From NCBI GenBank assembly GCA_944322935.1, contig CALUQO010000020.1, forward strand, positions 1 through 44,800: a DNA stretch of 44,800 bases, given 5' to 3'. Under the pieces are notes generated by a model. The model saw nothing but the letters and a program-made list of their open reading frames with translations. It searched no databases and was not told where the DNA came from. The stretch's first letter is position 1; every line of letters begins with the position of its first letter. The position numbers were made by a program, and so were the translations under genes. This document shows, piece after piece, positions 20,541 to 28,644 of the stretch. The DNA is from Candidatus Gastranaerophilales bacterium (GTDB lineage: Bacteria; Cyanobacteriota; Vampirovibrionia; Gastranaerophilales; Gastranaerophilaceae).

Positions 20541-20610
20541 AGATTCTGAACATAAACGGCTGATAAAGACTCTAAAAGCTTGATGCTTCAGAATGACAGC
20601 GGGTTTTTGC
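20541..20610 (-). repeat. REP-like dispersed repeat, copy 1
   Basis: The landmarks are AGATTCTGAACA near 20541, TTGATGCTTC near 20580 and GAATGACAGCGGG near 20591. The reverse complement carries the same landmarks in the same order at 43293-43363 and 43503-43572. The distance between the landmarks is kept while the interior varies. No coding capacity is evident. Confidence 0.65.
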
Positions 20611-20739
20611 TCACCTGTTAACGATTGTGTTAAAGGTAGACTAAAGTCTGCTTATCATTCTCACAGAGTTCATTGATTTCGTTTACACACGGGTTTATTG
20701 CTTAGGCAAGTATGCACAAACGACGTTCATAGAAAAAAT

Positions 20740-21525
20740 TCATTTTATAACGGTATTAATATCAATAGAACTGCTTTCTATTTTAAAGCGATTTAAAGTC
20801 TCGAATAATTTTTCTTTGGTTTTTACAATTGTACCACGGGTAACAATCATCGGAATCACTTCGTCCTTGGGGTTATCGTAATTGCCTATTAAGTACCTGT
20901 TAGTCTGATATTTTGTAATCTTTTTTCTTTCTTTAAAAAGCTCTTCAAAGCCGATTGATTTGTAAAAATATACGGCATAAGACTTCTCCGGAACTTCGGA
21001 GCGCACATATATATCTCTAAAGCCGTCATTAAGAACCGTATTGTAATACTCCGAGGCAATGGCTTTGCCTATGTTTTTCATTTTTTGTTCGGGGTTGGGG
21101 TTCCAGGTCGTCAACCAGTCCAGCTCTGTTTCTTTGCGGGCATTGTTTTTTCTGCTGCTGTAAACAAGTTTATTGTCGGCTGTTCGTCTTTTTACTACAT
21201 TTCCTACTAATATTCCGCACGGTTCCATGTTTGATATTGCAAGCAGGCTCTTTGCCTTCTTTTCCTGCCTGTCTGATGAAAGAATCGCTTTTACTGCGCC
21301 GAAAGCTTCTTCCATAACCTGTTTGTGTGCAAAATCTTGGATTTTCTTTTCTTTAAAATATTGATTTATATTTTTTAAAAAATTGGTGACAAAAGGCAAA
21401 TCTCTTTTTTCAAGTTGATATATAGTAACAAAAATATTAGGTTCAGTATTGTATTTGGCAAGCGGAATCGCTTTAAACGATTGATGTCCTTTTTTAGTTG
21501 TATATGTGGTTTTGGCAATTTTCAT
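20740..21525 (-). CDS. GNAT-like acetyltransferase of unknown substrate
   Basis: The 261-residue protein carries a segment QKMKNIGKAIASEYYN, which fits the acetyl-CoA loop and following helix of GNAT N-acetyltransferases, then a beta strand and YFYKSIGFEE, typical of GNAT motif B. The loop departs from the canonical QxxGxG/A spacing, so the assignment is tentative. An upstream ATG would add 12 residues, but no ribosome site precedes either start. The inner start was chosen because a TATTAT box ends exactly 6 nt before it, which fits a leaderless transcript. The gene converges on the giant exoprotein gene across 424 bp of repeats and diverges from the sugar porter. Lys-rich and without signal peptide, it should be cytoplasmic. 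Confidence 0.6.
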   Translation of the reverse strand: MKIAKTTYTTKKGHQSFKAIPLAKYNTEPNIFVTIYQLEKRDLPFVTNFLKNINQYFKEKKIQDFAHKQVMEEAFGAVKAILSSDRQEKKAKSLLAISNMEPCGILVGNVVKRRTADNKLVYSSRKNNARKETELDWLTTWNPNPEQKMKNIGKAIASEYYNTVLNDGFRDIYVRSEVPEKSYAVYFYKSIGFEELFKERKKITKYQTNRYLIGNYDNPKDEVIPMIVTRGTIVKTKEKLFETLNRFKIESSSIDINTVIK

Positions 21526-21531
21526 ATTTAT

Positions 21532-21537
21532 ATAATA
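21532..21537 (-). promoter_or_regulatory. Candidate leaderless -10 box for the GNAT-like gene
   Basis: Read on the minus strand, TATTAT lies 6 nt before the ATG at 21525. The -35 region at the usual distance is poor. The spacing matches four other genes in the window that lack Shine-Dalgarno sites. Confidence 0.4.
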
Positions 21538-21643
21538 AACGTGTAAAAAAATTTTTACCATATTAAAACAATTTATCTTAAATATATAGAATTAAATCAA
21601 AAAATACTTTAAACTATAGATATAGTTATTAAGGAGTTTACAT

Positions 21644-23020
21644 ATGGACAGATTCAAATTTATCTGGTTGTATATAGTTGCAATTATAGCTTCGCTTGGC
21701 GGTTTGTTGTCAGGATATGACACAGGTGTTATCTCCGGAGCACTTTTGTTTATTAACGAAACATGGGATTTGTCTGATTCCCTGCAGGGGATAGTTGTAA
21801 GCTCAGTATTAATCGGTGCTGTTATCGGTGCTGCAACAAACGGAATTCTGGCCGATATTTTCGGCAGAAAAAAGGTTATTATCGCTACTGCAATAATTTT
21901 TATACTTGGATCAATTTTATGCGGATTTGCTCCTAATGTTTACGTTTTAATAATTTCAAGAATCTTTGTCGGGCTTGCCGTCGGTATAGTGAATTTTGTT
22001 ATTCCTTTATATTTGTCGGAAATTTCACCAAAAGCAGTAAGGGGAACCCTTGTTTCTCTCTACCAGTGGGCAATTACCGCAGGTATATTGTTCTCTTATT
22101 TTATAAACGCAGCTTTTGCACAGGCTATATTCAACTGGAGATGGATGCTGCTTGCAGGTGTTCTTCCGGGGCTTGTACTGCTTATAGGTATGTGCTTTAT
22201 GAGCGATACCCCCAGATGGCTAATCAGCAAAAGCAGAGATGATGAAGCACAAAGCGTGCTAAAAAAAATTGAACCGGATGTTGATGTTGAGTCAGAAGTA
22301 AAAGAAATAAAAAAGACTTTAAAATTGAATGAAAAAATTTCAGGTCAGAAATTTCGTTTTGAAAAATGGATGATTATGCCGTTTGTAGTCGGTATAGGTA
22401 TTATGTTTGCGCAAATTTGTACCGGCATAAATACAATCATCTATTATGCTCCCACAATATTTAAAGTAGCCGGCTTTGATTCCAACCTGAATGCAATATA
22501 TGCAACTACTGGAATAGGCGTTGTAAATTTCCTTATGACGATTGTTGCCATATTCTTTACGGACAGATTAGGTCGAAAGCCGCTTCTTTATTTCGGCTTA
22601 ACTGGTGTTATGCTCAGTCTGGCGGCTTTAGGGTGTGCGTTTGCTTTTGAGGGTGCACTCGGGGCAAATCTGAAATATGTTGCAGTCGGGAGCCTTGTAA
22701 CTTATATAATATGTTTTGCAATGAGTCTGGGGCCGATAGGCTGGATTATTGTTTCAGAGGTATTCCCTTTAAAAATAAGAGGGATAGCCATGAGCATATG
22801 CACGGTTGCAAACTTTGCTTTCAATTTTTTTGTTGTCGGCAGTTTCCCGCTGCTTATTCATAATATAGGCGGTGCTTACACCTTCTGGGGATTTGCTGTT
22901 GTATCGTTCCTGTGCATTTTATTTGTATATTTCTTTGTACCGGAAACCAAAGGCATATCACTTGAGCAGATTGAATCCAACTGGATACACGGGGTAAATC
23001 CGAGGAATTTTAGCAAATAG
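21644..23020 (+). CDS. Sugar-porter MFS transporter (XylE/GalP-like)
   Basis: This 458-residue inner-membrane protein has the 12-helix sugar porter plan and probably imports a hexose or pentose with protons. Hallmarks in order are GYDTGVISGA (24-33), DIFGRKK (71-77), an RGTL segment after helix 4 (133-136), SDTPRWL in place of PESPRWL (187-193), QICTGINTIIYYAP (257-270), DRLGRKP (307-313), a GPIGWIIVSEVFP segment (363-375) and PETKG (433-437). Length is normal for the family. A clear AAGGAG lies 9 nt before the ATG. It stands alone: the upstream gene diverges and a strong terminator follows. The exact sugar cannot be read from the sequence. Confidence 0.9.
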   Translation: MDRFKFIWLYIVAIIASLGGLLSGYDTGVISGALLFINETWDLSDSLQGIVVSSVLIGAVIGAATNGILADIFGRKKVIIATAIIFILGSILCGFAPNVYVLIISRIFVGLAVGIVNFVIPLYLSEISPKAVRGTLVSLYQWAITAGILFSYFINAAFAQAIFNWRWMLLAGVLPGLVLLIGMCFMSDTPRWLISKSRDDEAQSVLKKIEPDVDVESEVKEIKKTLKLNEKISGQKFRFEKWMIMPFVVGIGIMFAQICTGINTIIYYAPTIFKVAGFDSNLNAIYATTGIGVVNFLMTIVAIFFTDRLGRKPLLYFGLTGVMLSLAALGCAFAFEGALGANLKYVAVGSLVTYIICFAMSLGPIGWIIVSEVFPLKIRGIAMSICTVANFAFNFFVVGSFPLLIHNIGGAYTFWGFAVVSFLCILFVYFFVPETKGISLEQIESNWIHGVNPRNFSK

Positions 23021-23127
23021 TGTTGTAAACATTTATTACAATATGTTTGTTTTCTGAAATTTTATCGTTATAAATGACTTTATATATACAACAGTTAAAA
23101 ATACTGACTTAATGTTCATTTAGAATG

Positions 23128-23150
23128 GAAAGGGGCGACGAGCCCCTTTC
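23128..23150 (+). terminator. Terminator hairpin after the sugar porter
   Basis: GAAAGGGGC and GCCCCTTTC pair perfectly (9 bp) around GACGA. The following TTCTTGTG is only moderately T-rich. It sits about 110 bp past the transporter stop and 100 bp before the next gene. Confidence 0.65.
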
Positions 23151-23248
23151 TTCTTGTGTTCTTGTAACTTTTTGTTAATTTAAAAATTTTGGTCAGCAAA
23201 TTATTTTATGTTGGTACTTAAAGCAATTATTAACGAAGGGAGAAATTA

Positions 23249-23884
23249 ATGTTTAATTTAAGCTTTGGTTCAACATACAGAATCCCCATAACCCAGCCGG
23301 GGGCTAATAACTCTAAAAAAGAAAAATTAAGAAATCTCGTTGAGTCATATCCCAACGGTTTGATTGGTAAAAGCAAGACCGGTTATGCCAGAGTATCGGT
23401 ACCGGAAGAAGCTGACAATACTTTTGAGAGTCGACTTAAAGGCATTGGTTATAAGGTTTTTCAAAAATTTGACGGGCATGATATTTCTAAGGAAAATCTT
23501 GATTTATTTATAAAAGAAAAACTTGACACACGTGACTATAACCAAAAGGGCAAAAAGATGAAAAAAATGTCACGTGAAATGAAAGAACAAAGGCGCTATG
23601 AAAGACGTTTTACTCCGCCTGAAAAAGAAAAATTACATGATACAAATGCGGATAATACTGCATTAGAATCAATAAACGAAGAATCATCAGACTTTAATAA
23701 AGAAATTATTAAACAAACATCTGATATAACAAAAGGTAAGAAAACTGCGTTAAAAGATTCATATAAAAAAGACAGTTTAACAAATGAAGAAATAGAAAGA
23801 ATAAAAAATACTGAAAGCTATAAAAGTATGAAAGATGCATATGGCGAAGATTTTGCCAATGCTGTTTTTTTTGATTTAAGATAA
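23249..23884 (+). CDS. Lineage-restricted hypothetical protein, 211 aa
   Basis: I do not recognise this protein. It starts with an Asn/Phe/Tyr-rich head (FGSTYRIPI at about 6-14), continues with a small alpha/beta-looking segment (about 25-95) containing VPEEADNTFESRLKGIGYKV, and then becomes highly charged and helical, with a basic cluster KGKKMKKMSREMKEQRRYER (about 99-118) and a Lys/Glu/Asn-rich tail. There is no signal peptide or membrane segment. AAGGGAG lies well placed before the ATG, so the start is firm. It stands alone between two hairpin terminators and converges on the 646-residue gene. Confidence 0.7.
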   Translation: MFNLSFGSTYRIPITQPGANNSKKEKLRNLVESYPNGLIGKSKTGYARVSVPEEADNTFESRLKGIGYKVFQKFDGHDISKENLDLFIKEKLDTRDYNQKGKKMKKMSREMKEQRRYERRFTPPEKEKLHDTNADNTALESINEESSDFNKEIIKQTSDITKGKKTALKDSYKKDSLTNEEIERIKNTESYKSMKDAYGEDFANAVFFDLR

Positions 23885-23893
23885 CTTATTATA

Positions 23894-23931
23894 AATAATC
23901 GGATATGCTTTTTGTTGCTTATCCGATTATT
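23894..23931. terminator. Shared hairpin between convergent genes
   Basis: AATAATCGGATA and TATCCGATTATT form a perfect 12-bp stem with a 14-nt loop. The right arm overlaps the last codons and stop of the minus-strand gene. It can fold in transcripts of both genes, but neither flank has a long T run. Confidence 0.5.
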
Positions 23932-25859
23932 TCAGTTCTTCTGCCGCCTGAAAAACATAATTCTTCAATTTGATTTTTCTTGCTTGTTACACTTGAACCG
24001 CTTTTGGAAAGAATGCTCAAGGCGTCATCTTTCATATTAAAGATTTTGCTTTGTCTTGTTATCTTCATAGCTTCAGCCGGTGAGTAGTTCTGCAAAGCTT
24101 CAAGCATAACATCTGTACTTGTTGCATCAGTACACAATTTTACAATATCTGCTATTTCGTTAATACTTAAAGAACCGCCTGCTTTTTTAATTTTTGTTAT
24201 AAGATATGGGTCTTCAACAAGTGCATTTATGATAACCTGGTTTCCGTTATATTGTTTCATCAAATCAATAAAACCGGGGTCTTTTTCTATAGCACTAAGT
24301 ACTTTTTCTGCAGATGCGCCGTATTTTTTTGTTAAGGCGTTTAAAACATCGCTTCTTTCATAAACCTGTCCGTTAATTACAGTTGCTTTTTCAATTTGTG
24401 TTGATGAATCAACTGAATTAGTAGCAAAAGCATTAGAAGGATTAACTATTACATTATTGAAAGATTTTGCTGCTGTGAATGTATTTTGGATTGGTGCAGT
24501 TACTGATTTGTTTTCTGCAGAATTGTTTTCAGTTGTTGTAACATTATTTTGTACTGAAGAACTTTTTATGTTGTCCTGCAATGATGTTTTGGTTGTGTTT
24601 GTTATAGTTTTATTTTCGGAATTATTATTTTTTGCTTTTTTTGCAAGCTGCTGTGCATAATTTACAACCTGTTCGCTTGTATTTTTCTTATTTCTTAATG
24701 CTTCAATAACCTGAGGTTTGATTTCAGGATGTTCTGCAGTGTTATGCGTTATTTTTATTGCATCATTGCCGTTAATATTGCTGCATTTTACAATATCTTT
24801 TATATCAGCTGTATATTGGTCGCAAAATTCTTTTGCCTTTTCTTTTAAGTAGGTTGATTCACTTGAAACATTAAATGCAGAAAATTTGTCTTTTCCGTTT
24901 TTATCTTTTGCTGTTGCCAAAAACTCAATTGCATCGGCCATGTTGTGATTTTTAGCCAGGTTAGATGTTGTGTTGATTAAATATTCATCCGTCATATCGG
25001 ATTTTTTAGCTACAGTCAACATAGTTGATTTAACTTCTTTGTTTTTAATCATTTTTTCGTCAACATTGATGATTGTTGAACCTTTGTATCTTATGTTGCC
25101 TTGATTGTCCTGAATGGATTCCAATTCAGCAGCATTAGCCGTAAATTCATTTGCATCATCAATATTTTCAACAATTATATTTCTTGCCTGAAGAACATCT
25201 TGTTCGGTGTAAAGTTTAGAGCCGTCTTTGTTTTCTTTGACAACAAAGTGCATAACATTTTCTTTGGTTTCAGGCTGTCTGGTCATTGTGTCTGAAACAT
25301 CAACTACGGTATCAGAAGAAAAGTCTTGTCTTTCAGTTCTGACAGAATTCATATTTTCGCCTAATTTGTCAGCATAATAAACAGTTTCGCTTTTAGCTAC
25401 TTCAATAGCATCATCAATACCTTCGTTTACTAAAGTTTTGAAGAAGTTACCGATTCTGCCGAATAAATTTTTGGGTGCATATTCTTTAACATTTCTCATT
25501 GCCCCAAGAATGTCACCGGGTTTAAGTGATTGATTTGCTTCAATCAATTTTAAGAACGACTTTAACTCTTTTTTATTTGTTAATATTGATTTTAATTCTT
25601 CAACTTCTTTGTCGGAAAAATCTATACCAAGTTCATTAAGTACCCCGATAGGATTCTTTTTGTATTTTTTAACCAATTCGTCTACGTCTATATCAGCAAG
25701 TTTGTTAATTGATTCCTGAACATTTGGTAAAGTTTTTTGAAAAATTTGCAGACTATTCACTGTTGATTCAACAGCCGAAGATTGAGTGTCGTTTGCTTGT
25801 TGTACACCTTTATCTGTTTGTCTTATTTGATATTTTGAACTATCTATTTCGTAGCTCAT
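23919..25859 (-). CDS. Hypothetical protein, 646 aa, helical, lineage-restricted
   Basis: I recognise no family. The N-terminal part (about 1-170) is helical and contains a short segment, LFGRIGNFFKTLVNEGIDDA, that could be amphipathic. The middle (about 200-400) consists of short helices and strands with regularly spaced T/N/D-rich turns, suggesting a helical-repeat array such as NTTSNLAKNHNMADAIEFLA. An Asn/Ser/Thr/Lys linker covers about 415-490. The C-terminal ~150 residues again look like short helical repeats (NALTKKYGASAEKVLSAI; INALVEDPYLITKIKKAGG). There is no signal peptide or transmembrane helix. GAGGA precedes the ATG at good distance. It follows the 611-residue gene on the same strand but is separated from it by a hairpin, so it may be a separate unit. 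Confidence 0.7.
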   Translation of the reverse strand: MSYEIDSSKYQIRQTDKGVQQANDTQSSAVESTVNSLQIFQKTLPNVQESINKLADIDVDELVKKYKKNPIGVLNELGIDFSDKEVEELKSILTNKKELKSFLKLIEANQSLKPGDILGAMRNVKEYAPKNLFGRIGNFFKTLVNEGIDDAIEVAKSETVYYADKLGENMNSVRTERQDFSSDTVVDVSDTMTRQPETKENVMHFVVKENKDGSKLYTEQDVLQARNIIVENIDDANEFTANAAELESIQDNQGNIRYKGSTIINVDEKMIKNKEVKSTMLTVAKKSDMTDEYLINTTSNLAKNHNMADAIEFLATAKDKNGKDKFSAFNVSSESTYLKEKAKEFCDQYTADIKDIVKCSNINGNDAIKITHNTAEHPEIKPQVIEALRNKKNTSEQVVNYAQQLAKKAKNNNSENKTITNTTKTSLQDNIKSSSVQNNVTTTENNSAENKSVTAPIQNTFTAAKSFNNVIVNPSNAFATNSVDSSTQIEKATVINGQVYERSDVLNALTKKYGASAEKVLSAIEKDPGFIDLMKQYNGNQVIINALVEDPYLITKIKKAGGSLSINEIADIVKLCTDATSTDVMLEALQNYSPAEAMKITRQSKIFNMKDDALSILSKSGSSVTSKKNQIEELCFSGGRRTEIIG

Positions 25860-25958
25860 GTAAACGTCCTCAATACTTGTAAAAGTCTAGTTCTTATATA
25901 AATAAAGTTATATTGCCTAAAATAATTGCCATATTTTGGCCAATTGTAACAAAGTGTT

Positions 25959-25986
25959 AAGCACTACAAACGTCTTTGTAGTGCTT
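25959..25986. terminator. Strong 12-bp hairpin between the 611- and 646-residue genes
   Basis: AAGCACTACAAA and TTTGTAGTGCTT pair perfectly around CGTC. It is placed just after the 611-residue gene (minus strand). The T tract in that direction is weak, so read-through is possible. Confidence 0.55.
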
Positions 25987-26008
25987 AGTTTTGGGTTTAG
26001 TATATATT

Positions 26009-27844
26009 TTATAGATATTTTTGCGCTTGAGCTTCCGCTAAATCGGCCTGTCTTAAAACTGCATCGATTGCTGCCGTATGACTCATTGGAGGTGCTATTG
26101 TGTTTTCAACTCCAAGAATCGGGCTGGGTATGTATGTTCTTACAATCCCGGCATTTTGCTCCGGTGTTCTTACGGACGCTGCTGCAGGAGTCTGCGGGCT
26201 CATGGATTGCGCACCTGCTGGATTATGATATTGATTTGTAAACTGTTGATACAAGCTGCCCGGCTGTTGTTGCGGCTGTTGACTGTTTTGAACCTGAGGA
26301 GCGGCAGAAGGCTGTTGAACAACCTGAGATGGTTGTTGCAGCGGCTCAAGGGGCTGACCGTTTTGAATATTGTCTGCGCTATTCTTTTCAGCTTCTTCCA
26401 TCTGTTTCTGTTTTTCAAGGGTTTTTGTCGGTTTACCAAATATTGCGTAAGAAGCTTTTTTAGCTATGCCTGAGAAGACAGGAATAATTGCAGCCATGAT
26501 AAATGCTACCCTTCCGGCATAACCCAAGCCAACCTTTAATCCGTAAGGTATCTTAGCCAAGTTAGTTGCAAATTTCGTTGTTTTAAGAGGTTTAATTGTT
26601 TCTTTAACACGGCCGAAGCTCATAAGTTTGCCAATCCATTTAACAGGTTTTTGGTACCATTTTATAGAGGTATTACCGGCTGTAGCAGTCTTTTTAGATA
26701 CATCTTTTAATTTATCGATTATATTTAATTGTTTGGCATATTCACTGTGGTTTCCTGCTTTGGCGGCCTGATTCGCTTTTGCAATAGCATCATGCAATTT
26801 ATTAACATTATCTTTTGACATACCTATATGTTTTAAACCGGCAAGGTGGTTTACTATGCGCATTTGTATACCCATAGTTGCAAGGAATGCCATAAGTTCC
26901 GCAAACGAAGCCATAAATGTGGAGAATTTTTCTCCCTTTTCTGCTTTAGATGCTTCATTAACGGATTGAGCAATCATTAATGCCTGTATAAGCACCTGAC
27001 CTTTACCTGAAAACATACCGTTCGTCAAACATTCAATACTTCTCATAAGGTATCCGGCAGCTTTTTGTCCGAGTGAAGTACCTGCAGTTTTGTAGTTTTT
27101 AATTAAAATATCCTTGTTGAGAATTTCTTGCAATGAAACTTTATTTTTGACTAGTCCCAAGCCCCACCACGGACGTTTACCCATAACAGTTTTTAAATCG
27201 GCAGAGGAATTTCTTATGGCATTCATAATATCGTCATAATGCTTATAGGATTCCTTGCTTGCTTTATTGAGAATTGCGTCAAATTCTTTAAATTCGTTAC
27301 CCGTTGTTTTCAGATAATGTTCTTTGTACTTTTTCATTGTTTCAATTGCACGGTTAGCAAGGTGACCTTTGGCACCTGCTGCTTGAGATTGCACCTGGGA
27401 ACCGCCTAAGCCCGGTTTGTTAAGTAAAGTACGAAGAATTTCCGATTTATTAGCAGTATTTTTTACACTGTTTCCAAAATCGTTAATTTTATCAATAACG
27501 TTTTTGGCTTTAGGTTTTGAAGCATATTTATCGACAAAGGTCTCTACCTTTTTAAAGAAAGTATCATCATATTGCTTTGTTTGTAGCGGATTGTTAATTA
27601 CATTATTAATTGCCATCAAGGCGGCGGAGCTTATACCTGCTGCACCTACAAAATACAATGGATTATCGGGGGTACTGGTTGCGGCATTTAAAAGAGGATT
27701 GTTTTGTACAACACCTTTATCCGATATATTCGAAGCAGCACTGGGAGTAGCTGCAAAATTTTGTGTCTGTTGGGTTTGCGCTTGCTGCAGCTGCTGTAAT
27801 TGTTGATATTGAATCGGATTGTATGATGAAATATTCTGAGACAT
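26009..27844 (-). CDS. Hypothetical membrane-associated protein, 611 aa, with Gln/Pro-rich ends
   Basis: I recognise no family. The N-terminal ~60 residues are Gln/Ala/Ser/Asn-rich. Three hydrophobic segments stand out at about 62-82 (YFVGAAGISSAALMA), 303-325 (FMASFAELMAFLATMGI) and 438-460 (VAFIMAAIIPVFSGIA). The stretches between them are basic, helical and Lys-rich, e.g. KWYQKPVKWIGKLMSFGRVK. A Gln/Pro-rich low-complexity linker follows (about 490-550), then a conserved-looking tail. There is no classical signal peptide. The start is supported by AGGT about 9 nt upstream. It lies between rplI and the 646-residue gene on the same strand, bounded by hairpins. The layout could fit a membrane-anchored scaffold, but that is a guess. 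Confidence 0.7.
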   Translation of the reverse strand: MSQNISSYNPIQYQQLQQLQQAQTQQTQNFAATPSAASNISDKGVVQNNPLLNAATSTPDNPLYFVGAAGISSAALMAINNVINNPLQTKQYDDTFFKKVETFVDKYASKPKAKNVIDKINDFGNSVKNTANKSEILRTLLNKPGLGGSQVQSQAAGAKGHLANRAIETMKKYKEHYLKTTGNEFKEFDAILNKASKESYKHYDDIMNAIRNSSADLKTVMGKRPWWGLGLVKNKVSLQEILNKDILIKNYKTAGTSLGQKAAGYLMRSIECLTNGMFSGKGQVLIQALMIAQSVNEASKAEKGEKFSTFMASFAELMAFLATMGIQMRIVNHLAGLKHIGMSKDNVNKLHDAIAKANQAAKAGNHSEYAKQLNIIDKLKDVSKKTATAGNTSIKWYQKPVKWIGKLMSFGRVKETIKPLKTTKFATNLAKIPYGLKVGLGYAGRVAFIMAAIIPVFSGIAKKASYAIFGKPTKTLEKQKQMEEAEKNSADNIQNGQPLEPLQQPSQVVQQPSAAPQVQNSQQPQQQPGSLYQQFTNQYHNPAGAQSMSPQTPAAASVRTPEQNAGIVRTYIPSPILGVENTIAPPMSHTAAIDAVLRQADLAEAQAQKYL

Positions 27845-27935
27845 TTCTAACCTGTTTTTGCCTACACTTATTATAATAAAAACTTTGGATTACAAAATCT
27901 TGTTAGAATTTTTGTAAATGTAAAGATTTATTGCA

Positions 27936-27967
27936 AAAAAATCCGGTCTCTAAAACCGGATTTTTTT
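27936..27967 (-). terminator. Intrinsic terminator of rplI
   Basis: TCCGGT and ACCGGA pair around a 7-nt loop, flanked by seven A on one side and seven T on the other, so the stem extends and works in both directions. It lies 20 bp past the rplI stop. Confidence 0.85.
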
Positions 27968-27987
27968 ATAATAAATTTTCTAAAAAA

Positions 27988-28491
27988 CTATTCAGCGGAT
28001 TCTTCTTTTTCCGGAGCCTCTTCAATTTCAGATTGAATAACTTCAGAAGCAGTAACAATAACAGGTAACTCAGTTTTAACTTTAGATGTTAATTTTATAA
28101 GCATTTTAAATTCGCCAACTTTGTTAATAGCAGCATCCAAAGAGATAACTTTTCTGTCGATTGATGTGCCTAATTTAGCATTCAATTCTTCAGCCAATTT
28201 TTTTGTAGTAATTGTACCGAATAATTTGCCTGTTTCACCGGCTCTGGCTGAAAGTTCAAGTTTTTCCAGTTCTTCAATTTTCTTTGCCAATTCAAGAGCT
28301 TCCTGATGAAGTTTTTCCTGTTTAGCCTTAATTCTGGCAAGGTTTTGTTCTCTGTTTTTCAAAGCACCTTCTGTGGCAACTTCTGCAAAGTTTTGCGGAA
28401 GTAAAAAGTTTCTTGCGTAACCGTCTTTAACATTAACTACATCGCCGGCTTCGCCAACGTTTTGTACGTCTTTTCTTAAAATAACTTGCAT
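27988..28491 (-). CDS. rplI: 50S ribosomal protein L9
   Basis: L9 binds 23S rRNA with its N-terminal domain and helps limit frameshifting. The family signature is visible in the first 40 residues (GEAGDVVNVKDGYARNFLLP), followed by the long connecting helix (about 45-80) and the C-terminal domain containing GKLFGTITTK and the late strand LPVIVTA. At 167 residues it is longer than the usual ~150, because of an acidic Glu-rich tail (about 150-167). AGGAG precedes the ATG by about 8 nt. It stands alone here, without rpsF/rpsR next to it, and has its own strong terminator. Confidence 0.95.
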   Translation of the reverse strand: MQVILRKDVQNVGEAGDVVNVKDGYARNFLLPQNFAEVATEGALKNREQNLARIKAKQEKLHQEALELAKKIEELEKLELSARAGETGKLFGTITTKKLAEELNAKLGTSIDRKVISLDAAINKVGEFKMLIKLTSKVKTELPVIVTASEVIQSEIEEAPEKEESAE

Positions 28492-28608
28492 TTTTTATTC
28501 TCCTTTAATAATTATTTTCGGTGATTTATAAGTTTAAAAACAATCACATACTAATATAATATGCGACATTAATAATCGTAATAGAAACATATTCAAATGT
28601 CACCTGTT

Positions 28609-28637
28609 TTACGAGATTTTTTTTATTATTGTATAAT
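28609..28637 (+). promoter_or_regulatory. Candidate promoter for a leaderless U32 mRNA
   Basis: A perfect TATAAT at 28632-28637 ends 7 nt before the ATG at 28645, where transcription should start. The -35 candidate TTACGA at 28609-28614 is weak. No Shine-Dalgarno sequence is present. Confidence 0.55.
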
Positions 28638-28644
28638 TTTTGTA

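Larger units (their letters stand above)
20316..20739. other. Gene-free interval with palindromes and dispersed repeats
   Basis: No credible gene lies between the exoprotein stop and the next gene on the minus strand. The interval begins with a CTCTCCC/GGGAGAG hairpin (about 20336-20352), then a nested hairpin (20353-20386), a remnant of the GATAC…GTATC hairpin element (about 20437-20470) and one copy of a REP-like repeat (20541-20610). A further imperfect TAGACTAAAGTCTG palindrome lies near 20637-20650. No good T-tract terminator for the exoprotein gene was found, although the two hairpins right after its stop could serve. Confidence 0.6.

Noticed and set aside
26078-26473. 131-codon frame opposite the 611-residue gene
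   Set aside because: Shadow of the Gln/Pro-rich coding region; composition is Arg/Leu/Cys-rich as expected from antisense CAG/CAA codons.
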